A stretch of DNA of 5,100 nucleotides from JBLIAZ01 sp047632015. GTDB lineage: Bacteria; Bacteroidota; Bacteroidia; Flavobacteriales_C; GCA-002722245. The position numbers and the translations under genes are program-made. Under the pieces are notes generated by a model. That model was not told the origin of the DNA. It made no database searches and was given only the letters and a program-made list of their open reading frames with translations. The stretch's first letter is position 1. Each line of letters starts with the position of its first letter. Below, one piece after another: positions 1 through 5,100 of the stretch. The stretch lies in NCBI GenBank assembly GCA_047632015.1, contig JBLIBC010000211.1, positions 1 through 5,100 on the forward strand, written 5' to 3'.

Positions 1-151
1 TTACCGGCAATTTATTTCACAAGTAAGGTAGGTAGTTCAGTACAACACTAAACACAGTCAAACAACAGGCTTCAAGTCTTTTAAAAGGGATTGATTAATG
101 TTCAATGGCGACCAGCTTGTTCTTGAATCAAGTCCTGTGGTCAAAAAGCAA
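1..151. other. Non-coding stretch downstream of the cytochrome/copper-enzyme gene
   Basis: No supportable gene is seen here. The minus strand has no ATG in this stretch. All three plus-strand frames close early, the longest being open only from base 1 to a TAA at 49-51, so at most the last few codons of a plus-strand gene could lie here. An imperfect hairpin can be drawn at 110-142 (GACCA/TGGTC outer stem with an inner CTTG/CAAG), but it is not followed by a T-run on either strand and is not called as a terminator. Confidence 0.5.
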
Positions 152-1687
152 TTACTGCACAACTAACTTCCCGACTTGTCTTTGTGCACTATTTTTTACT
201 GAAATAAAATAAATTCCAGAAGCTAAGTTATTTTGCCAATTTAGCTTTCCACCAACTGCTTCTATTTTTTGAGCATGCACTACCTTTCCTTTCATGTCGT
301 ACACCTCTAGCGTGCTTTTTAAATCAGATTGAGTCGTGATATTTACCCCTCCTCCTTTTGAAACAGGATTTGGTGACAAACCAAGATCATAAGTTGTAAG
401 AGGCTTATTCAGTACCGAAATAGGGTCAAGAATAGCATCAATGTCTATGTTTTCATCACCTGCTTGATAAAGTAAATACTGGAAGTAAATTAAAAACATT
501 TCGTCCGAAGTATTAGCCCCTGCACAAACTTGCTTTGGAGGACTATTTGGATTGAAAACATTACTTGAGGTATTGTCATACACCGCCTTACCATATATCA
601 CAGAACCTACAGGAAGTACTTTCATTTTTTTGTACGCATAAAACCCTTGCCATTCAAAGTCCCAATCAGATATCGATCCCAAGGGAATCGAATCATTTGT
701 TGGGGTAATCGCCCAAGCACTAATTTCCTGACCTAGTAAATGCATGTGAGGGAAAAATGCCATCACCGAAAACTGGCCCAACAAACCTCCTGTTGCAGGA
801 TACTTAGATGCTACCGTTTTAACTTCATTGGAATCAATACAAAAAGCCCAATCACTAATTATACTACTTGCGTATACTTCTCTGATACCCGTTGTCCCAT
901 CGGGATAAAAATGCAAATTAACTTTTGTGCTATCTAGCTTACCTGCGGAACCTTCCGGATAATGGATTGCCAACACCAATTGCGCGCCAGCTTTTAATTT
1001 TACCCCAAATTTTGTGGCTCCATCATTAGGATAAACAATCGGCTGCGAACCTGGCACGTATTCACCTAGTAAAATACCCCCGTCAGGACCTCCGCAAGCT
1101 CCACTTGAAGTGTCAGCCTGATAAGTCCCCGATTCATCAATGTAAACCAAACAATGGTGAACAATTTCAGTGTTGCCAGGCATTACCTCAATGGCTTCAA
1201 TCCACTTATCGGTTGAAAAAGATGTTGGAATTGTGAAACAAACATACTCATCAGAACTTGTTGCCTTACTTGTGTATTTTGGTGCTACCACCTGAATGTC
1301 AGGTGTACCTAAAACAGAATTCCCACTAAATGCTGGAGGAGAAGGAGCCAAGGCGCTATTGCCTTCTGGTGTTCCATTGCTCACCCAATCAACAATGGTT
1401 TTAATTTCGACCGAAGAAAGCACCCTTTCGTGCACAAAACCACCATCAATACTGTCAGCTGGCCATGGGGGCATAATCCCATTTGATACGTCATAGGAAA
1501 TTAAGCTGGAATAGACTGAGGCGTCATTGAATGACATCAAAGAAAATGGAGCAATTCCCCCTGCATGGTGACAACCAGAACAATTATCATATATGATTGG
1601 AGCCACATGCTCGCTATAATTAGGATTCTGAGCTACAGCAATTAAAGACGTAAAAGCTAGAATTAGCGATAAAATATGGTTCTTCAT
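152..1687 (-). CDS. Secreted cytochrome c / PHM-like copper monooxygenase fusion with T9SS type A sorting domain
   Basis: This 511-residue exported protein probably carries out copper-dependent redox chemistry at the cell surface; its substrate is unknown. Residues 1-20 form a signal peptide with likely cleavage after the AVA at 17-19. Residues ~24-105 are a c-type cytochrome domain, with heme-binding CSGCH at 36-40 and an MPPWP motif whose Met72 is the likely distal heme ligand. A Pro/Ser-rich linker (~112-122) leads to a copper type II, ascorbate-dependent monooxygenase fold (~130-415). By comparison with peptidylglycine monooxygenase, its copper ligands appear complete: His177-His178 and His242 for CuH; His314, His316 (PHMH) and Met397 (TSDEM) for CuM. 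Residues ~435-511 are a T9SS type A sorting domain (LSPNP near 437, GIYF at 491-494), so the protein should cross the outer membrane and may be anchored there. The ATG at 1687 directly precedes the signal peptide. Domain calls are firm; the enzymatic activity is inferred. Confidence 0.95.
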   Translation of the reverse strand: MKNHILSLILAFTSLIAVAQNPNYSEHVAPIIYDNCSGCHHAGGIAPFSLMSFNDASVYSSLISYDVSNGIMPPWPADSIDGGFVHERVLSSVEIKTIVDWVSNGTPEGNSALAPSPPAFSGNSVLGTPDIQVVAPKYTSKATSSDEYVCFTIPTSFSTDKWIEAIEVMPGNTEIVHHCLVYIDESGTYQADTSSGACGGPDGGILLGEYVPGSQPIVYPNDGATKFGVKLKAGAQLVLAIHYPEGSAGKLDSTKVNLHFYPDGTTGIREVYASSIISDWAFCIDSNEVKTVASKYPATGGLLGQFSVMAFFPHMHLLGQEISAWAITPTNDSIPLGSISDWDFEWQGFYAYKKMKVLPVGSVIYGKAVYDNTSSNVFNPNSPPKQVCAGANTSDEMFLIYFQYLLYQAGDENIDIDAILDPISVLNKPLTTYDLGLSPNPVSKGGGVNITTQSDLKSTLEVYDMKGKVVHAQKIEAVGGKLNWQNNLASGIYFISVKNSAQRQVGKLVVQ

Positions 1688-1712
1688 AGAATGGAGGTAT
1701 AATATTATGCTA

Positions 1713-1744
1713 CAAACATATGCAACAGGACAACTTAAAGCAAA
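1713..1744 (-). promoter_or_regulatory. Bacteroidota-type promoter for the cytochrome/copper-enzyme gene
   Basis: Read on the minus strand, a TTTG (-33 element, plus coordinates 1741-1744) is followed after 20 bases by TATGTTTG (1713-1720), an exact match to the TAnnTTTG -7 consensus of Bacteroidota primary sigma factors. The -7 element ends 25 bases before the ATG, implying a short leader. No Shine-Dalgarno sequence precedes the start, which is normal for this phylum. The element match is seen directly; promoter activity is inferred. Confidence 0.6.
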
Positions 1745-1783
1745 CTATTTTGATGCTCGTCAACAACTACCGGAACTAAATCT

Positions 1784-1791
1784 TAAATTTG
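1784..1791 (+). promoter_or_regulatory. Candidate -7 element for the E1-rhodanese / CAP-protein operon
   Basis: TAAATTTG is an exact match to the TAnnTTTG -7 consensus and ends 20 bases before the ATG at 1812, a spacing like that on the opposite strand. No good TTG-type -33 element lies at the expected distance: the nearest TTTTG, at 1748-1752, is about 31 bases upstream, which is too far. In an AT-rich gap a single eight-base match can arise by chance, so this call is tentative. Confidence 0.35.
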
Positions 1792-1811
1792 TGCGTTGAC
1801 ATTGATATAAA

Positions 1812-2915
1812 ATGACATTAACAGCTCAAGAGAAAAAGAGGTACAGCAGGCATTTATTACTATCTGAAATAGGTGTTTCTGGTCAGGAAAAACTTAAAAA
1901 AAGTAAAGTTTTAGTGATTGGAGCTGGAGGTTTAGGCTGTCCAGTATTACAATATATTTCCGCTGCGGGGGTTGGTCACATAGGTATTGTTGATTTTGAC
2001 AAAGTAGACGAAAGCAACCTACAAAGACAAATTTTATACAGCACATCTGATGTGGGAACCAACAAAGCTAAAGCCGCAAAAAACCGGTTAAACGCGCTGA
2101 ATCCTTTAATTGAAGTCAGCGCCTATGAATACAAATTAACCAACAAAAACGCGTTGGGTTTATTTTCACAGTACGATATAATAGTAGACGGATCGGATAA
2201 TTTTTCCACCAGGTATTTGGTAAACGACGCGTCCATTATTACAGGAAAACCCTTAGTGTACGGTGCTATTCACAAATTTGAAGGACAGGTCACCGTTTTC
2301 AATTTTAAGCAAGGACCTAGCTACCGTTGTTTGTTTCCTGAAGCACCTACCCCAGGAAGTGCTCCCAGTTGTTCTGAAACAGGAGTGTTAGGTGTTTTAC
2401 CAGGTATAGTTGGGGTTTACCAAGCCAATGAAGTTTTGAAAATAATTTTAGGAATTGGAAATGTATTGTCCGGAAAGTTACTTTTAGTTGATGCTTTGAA
2501 CAACAGTAATTTGGAACTTAATATTGAAAAATCACCTCAACAAATTAACAAAGTACTCACCGCAAAAAACGAATTTGAATCCTACGATTATGATTTCTTT
2601 TGTGGTATTGAACCTGAAACTAAAAAGGAAGTAAACGATACCATTTCATCCGTTGAACTTTCAGAACTTATTACTTCTGAAACAGTTCAAATAATTGACG
2701 TCCGTGAGGAATGGGAATCGCCAAAATTCGGTGAATTAAACGCCATCAACATCCCCTTAAATACCCTTGACAATAACTTACATAAAATCAAGAAAAACAT
2801 TAAAACCATAGTGTACTGTCAAAAGGGAGGAAGAAGCACTCAAGCCATCAAGTACTTACACGAAAATGGATTTGACAATTTAATCAACTTGCAAGGAGGG
2901 ATTTCCAGTTATTAA
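1812..2915 (+). CDS. ThiF/MoeB/HesA-family E1-like adenylyltransferase with C-terminal rhodanese domain
   Basis: This 367-residue cytosolic enzyme is expected to use ATP to adenylate the C-terminal glycine of a ubiquitin-like sulfur carrier (MoaD or ThiS type), with the rhodanese domain supplying sulfur. Residues ~5-250 are the E1-like domain: RYSRH at 10-14, nucleotide-binding GAGGLG at 37-42, DFD at 61-63 followed by NLQRQ, DGSDN at 126-130, and Cys187 in PSCSETG at the conserved catalytic-cysteine position. Residues ~275-367 are rhodanese, with IDVREE at 295-300, active-site Cys336 in CQKGGRS, and a final LQGGI. The layout matches MOCS3/Uba4 and is longer than E. coli MoeB or ThiF, which are about 250 residues and lack rhodanese. 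Both usual zinc-binding CxxC pairs are half lost (Ser170/Cys173 and Asp261/Cys264). No thi or moa gene is adjacent, so MoeB (molybdopterin) versus ThiF (thiamine) cannot be decided. It lies two bases upstream of the CAP-protein gene. Confidence 0.95.
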   Translation: MTLTAQEKKRYSRHLLLSEIGVSGQEKLKKSKVLVIGAGGLGCPVLQYISAAGVGHIGIVDFDKVDESNLQRQILYSTSDVGTNKAKAAKNRLNALNPLIEVSAYEYKLTNKNALGLFSQYDIIVDGSDNFSTRYLVNDASIITGKPLVYGAIHKFEGQVTVFNFKQGPSYRCLFPEAPTPGSAPSCSETGVLGVLPGIVGVYQANEVLKIILGIGNVLSGKLLLVDALNNSNLELNIEKSPQQINKVLTAKNEFESYDYDFFCGIEPETKKEVNDTISSVELSELITSETVQIIDVREEWESPKFGELNAINIPLNTLDNNLHKIKKNIKTIVYCQKGGRSTQAIKYLHENGFDNLINLQGGISSY

Positions 2916-2917
2916 AT

Positions 2918-5100
2918 ATGCCACATCAGAGCACCTCTGTGTATTTTACGAAGTCGCTGAGGGCACTACTCTTTATAGGGCTTTTCATATCCGTTAACCA
3001 CATTACATTTGGACAGTCTACATCTAGTCACATTAAAAAACCAGTCAATAAAAAACTCCTAGCACATTTAATAAAAAGTGGTATTGACAGTGTAAGGGTA
3101 GCACATCAACTTAAGGAAGTAGTAAATGATGTCATCCTGTTTAATGCTGCTCAACATCATGCTAAATACCTGACAGAAATAAAAAGATTAAGTCATCAAG
3201 AAAATACTGATAAATACAAAAACCCAAGAGATCGAGCTGTTGCATATGGAGCTATAAATTATTTAGTGGCGGAAAACATTGCCATGGTGCCGTTTAACAC
3301 TGCTGTAAAAACCAAGAAAAAGAAAATTAAAACTTTTTATACCTATCAACAACTTGCTCATGCTTTTGTTGTAGCATGGGTCAATTCACCTGGACACTAC
3401 AAAAACATCATTACTCCTAGCTTGGAAATTACCGGTGTAGCCGTTTCAATTGACGAAAAATCAAACAAAGTATACGCCGTGCAAAAATTTGCTGAAGTTT
3501 TGTACCAATATCAATTTTTCGAAAACAAAGCTTTTTTTGAATACAGTAACTATGTAACTCAACCTCTTGTAAAATCTTTTGACTTCTTCCCTAAGGTCAC
3601 TGTCAAATACCCCCATAAGTTAAAACCACTCACCCTAGAAAAAAGCGAATTCGACTCCTTGCAACAAATCATTGAGGGAATTGCAGGACACAAAACGATG
3701 GAGTTTGACAAAAGAAACATTTGGATTAAAATGTACTTAAAAGCTGAAAGCTTGCTTGCATTTTTAGAAACCAACAAAGACGGATTAGCCATAGAAGTCA
3801 TAGAGTACACTCCCTTTGACTGCAACAATCCTGAATATTACACCCAAAACACCAGGCGAAACAAAGGCAGCCAATTGAGTGACACTTTGCTAATTCCCAT
3901 TTATCGGAAAAAGCTCATCAAGGGATTTAAACCTCGAAGAAAATCCACCCTAAGCAGAATAAAAAAAGAGTTTAAAAAGAAAGATAACGAAAGAAACATT
4001 TACGAAAAAGTAATAGACGGTATTCGGATGCCATATACTCCAGATAAATTCAAGTACAAACTAGGGAAACTTCCAAAAGATATAACAGGTTACAATGAAG
4101 TTAACTTAGTATACATCAAGGATAAACAGATCGTAAGAGTCAATCATTGGTCTTCCGCCTGCGGTCAATACTACACTGAATTTCACCCTTTAAAAAGTAA
4201 AAGAGTGAAAGGAAAATTCACCTACATTCCTGTTGCACCAATTAAAGATTACGAATTTGACTTCCATTTCAAAAAAGGAAAATCAAACTATTCCTACCAA
4301 GACTTAAAACCAGTTCTCGATTCATTAACGGACGATGAATTCATTATATTAAGTGCTGACATTAGCGCTTATTCGTCTGTTGAAGGAAGTGAAAAACTGA
4401 ACTTAAAAATTCAAAAAGAACGTTCACAATCAATCATTGATGCTTTCCAAAAAAAGCAAAGCCTTCCCATTGCACCCAACATAAACGCTGAAATTAATTG
4501 GCCGCTATTCAAAAATCAAATTGACTCTAATGAAGCACTAGCAAATTTGAGGGGGTTAAATAGAACACAATTAATCGACTCGCTACAAAATAAAAATTTT
4601 ACTGCTAGGCACGAAGAGTTCCTCAAGGAACAACGAGTAGCCAAAGTAAAAATAAAAACTCAGTACAATCTGAACGACTCCACTTTAGCCCACTTTTTAC
4701 TCAAGGAATTTGAACGGCTTGTCAAAAAGCTGGAACGCTTCGAAAAAGAAAAAAAATACAAAAATTTTAGGAATACGCTAGATACTCTTGTCGCCATTCA
4801 AGAATTCAGTTTTTTGAAAGTGCTGGATAAAAAACTACCCGTATCAATTCTTCATGAATTTAAGCATACATCAGTGCACGGAAGTGTCAATTTGTATGTG
4901 AACAGGTATTACTACTACGAATACTTTAACATTCCTAAACACAAAAGAGGGGTTACTTGGGAAAAATTACAATTGTACAGCAACAAAAAAAATTTCCATT
5001 CAATAGCTGCATATAATTACTTGATTAAAGCTATTAAAAATTGGGATGCAAAATCAAAATTTAATGGACAAAAGGCCGATGAAACTACAGCTATAATTAA
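2918..5100 (+). CDS. Secreted CAP/SCP-domain protein with OmpA-like segment (3' end beyond window)
   Basis: The frame opens at ATG 2918 and stays open to the right edge: 727 codons, no stop reached. The protein has a signal peptide (basic start, hydrophobic core ~16-26, ending near FGQ at 31-33) and no lipobox cysteine. Residues ~45-200 are a CAP/SCP domain: LSH at 91-93, AENIA at 118-122, a Trp at 154, SPGHYKN at 157-163 and an ITGVAV strand at 171-176. Residues ~205-440 are unrecognised and hold the only two cysteines seen, Cys302 and Cys415. Residues ~446-512 resemble an OmpA C-terminal domain (FHFKKGKS, then AYSSVEGS and ERSQSII). Beyond that lie a NWPLF motif near 527-531 and Lys/Glu-rich helices. 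It probably acts in the periplasm or outer membrane, perhaps contacting peptidoglycan; its function is unknown. The next Met, at 123, lies inside the CAP domain, so the start is secure. It is two bases after the adenylyltransferase stop, so probably co-transcribed. Confidence 0.9.
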   Translation, partial: MPHQSTSVYFTKSLRALLFIGLFISVNHITFGQSTSSHIKKPVNKKLLAHLIKSGIDSVRVAHQLKEVVNDVILFNAAQHHAKYLTEIKRLSHQENTDKYKNPRDRAVAYGAINYLVAENIAMVPFNTAVKTKKKKIKTFYTYQQLAHAFVVAWVNSPGHYKNIITPSLEITGVAVSIDEKSNKVYAVQKFAEVLYQYQFFENKAFFEYSNYVTQPLVKSFDFFPKVTVKYPHKLKPLTLEKSEFDSLQQIIEGIAGHKTMEFDKRNIWIKMYLKAESLLAFLETNKDGLAIEVIEYTPFDCNNPEYYTQNTRRNKGSQLSDTLLIPIYRKKLIKGFKPRRKSTLSRIKKEFKKKDNERNIYEKVIDGIRMPYTPDKFKYKLGKLPKDITGYNEVNLVYIKDKQIVRVNHWSSACGQYYTEFHPLKSKRVKGKFTYIPVAPIKDYEFDFHFKKGKSNYSYQDLKPVLDSLTDDEFIILSADISAYSSVEGSEKLNLKIQKERSQSIIDAFQKKQSLPIAPNINAEINWPLFKNQIDSNEALANLRGLNRTQLIDSLQNKNFTARHEEFLKEQRVAKVKIKTQYNLNDSTLAHFLLKEFERLVKKLERFEKEKKYKNFRNTLDTLVAIQEFSFLKVLDKKLPVSILHEFKHTSVHGSVNLYVNRYYYYEYFNIPKHKRGVTWEKLQLYSNKKNFHSIAAYNYLIKAIKNWDAKSKFNGQKADETTAII

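Noticed and set aside
1..51. Possible C-terminal end of a plus-strand gene (frame 1 reads LPAIYFTSKVGSSVQH then TAA)
   Set aside because: The LPAIYF faintly recalls the end of a T9SS sorting domain, but it lacks the usual Gly and only 16 codons are visible; the reading frame cannot be established from this window.
110..142. Imperfect inverted repeat (GACCA/TGGTC with inner CTTG/CAAG) as a terminator
   Set aside because: On the plus strand it is followed by an A-run, and on the minus strand the T-run comes before the hairpin, so neither orientation has the stem-then-T-run form of an intrinsic terminator.
740..937. Plus-strand 65-residue open frame
   Set aside because: It lies wholly inside the cytochrome/copper-enzyme gene on the opposite strand, has no recognisable motif, and the minus-strand frame is clearly the coding one.
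1296..1496. Plus-strand 66-residue open frame
   Set aside because: It is antisense to the cytochrome domain and linker of the minus-strand gene, with no family features; it is a shadow frame.
2893..2899. AAGGAGG as a Shine-Dalgarno site for the CAP-protein gene
   Set aside because: It is 18 bases from the ATG, too far for a normal site, and its bases are explained by the conserved rhodanese LQGGI codons.
3559..3828. Minus-strand 89-residue open frame
   Set aside because: It is antisense to the continuous CAP-protein frame, which is open for 727 codons with a signal peptide and domain motifs.

Overview
The window looks like a chromosomal segment from a Bacteroidota bacterium, probably of the Flavobacteriia/Cytophagia kind. 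Three things point that way. The DNA is AT-rich. The first gene product ends in a type IX secretion (T9SS) type A sorting domain, a system essentially confined to this phylum. The gap between the divergent genes carries TTTG / TAnnTTTG promoter elements typical of the phylum, and the starts lack well-placed Shine-Dalgarno sites.

Layout: positions 1-151 are non-coding sequence downstream of the first gene. On the minus strand, 152-1687 encodes a secreted protein with three parts: a c-type cytochrome domain, a peptidylglycine-monooxygenase-like (PHM-like) dicopper core with all six canonical copper ligands visible, and a C-terminal T9SS sorting domain. A 124-bp divergent promoter region (1688-1811) separates it from a plus-strand pair. 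The first of the pair (1812-2915) is a ThiF/MoeB/HesA-type E1-like adenylyltransferase fused to a rhodanese domain (MOCS3/Uba4-like architecture). Two bases after its stop, a long secreted protein starts at 2918 and runs off the right edge of the window. It has a signal peptide, an N-terminal CAP/SCP domain, a middle region I do not recognise, an OmpA-like segment and a helical C-terminal part.

The two plus-strand genes are almost certainly co-transcribed, but no shared pathway is obvious: one is a cytosolic sulfur-carrier activating enzyme and the other an envelope or surface protein. The minus-strand gene has its own promoter and is probably an independent exported redox enzyme. I see no RNA genes, mobile elements, CRISPR arrays or long repeats. 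The least described item is the CAP plus OmpA-like protein, followed by the heme-dicopper fusion carrying a T9SS signal.
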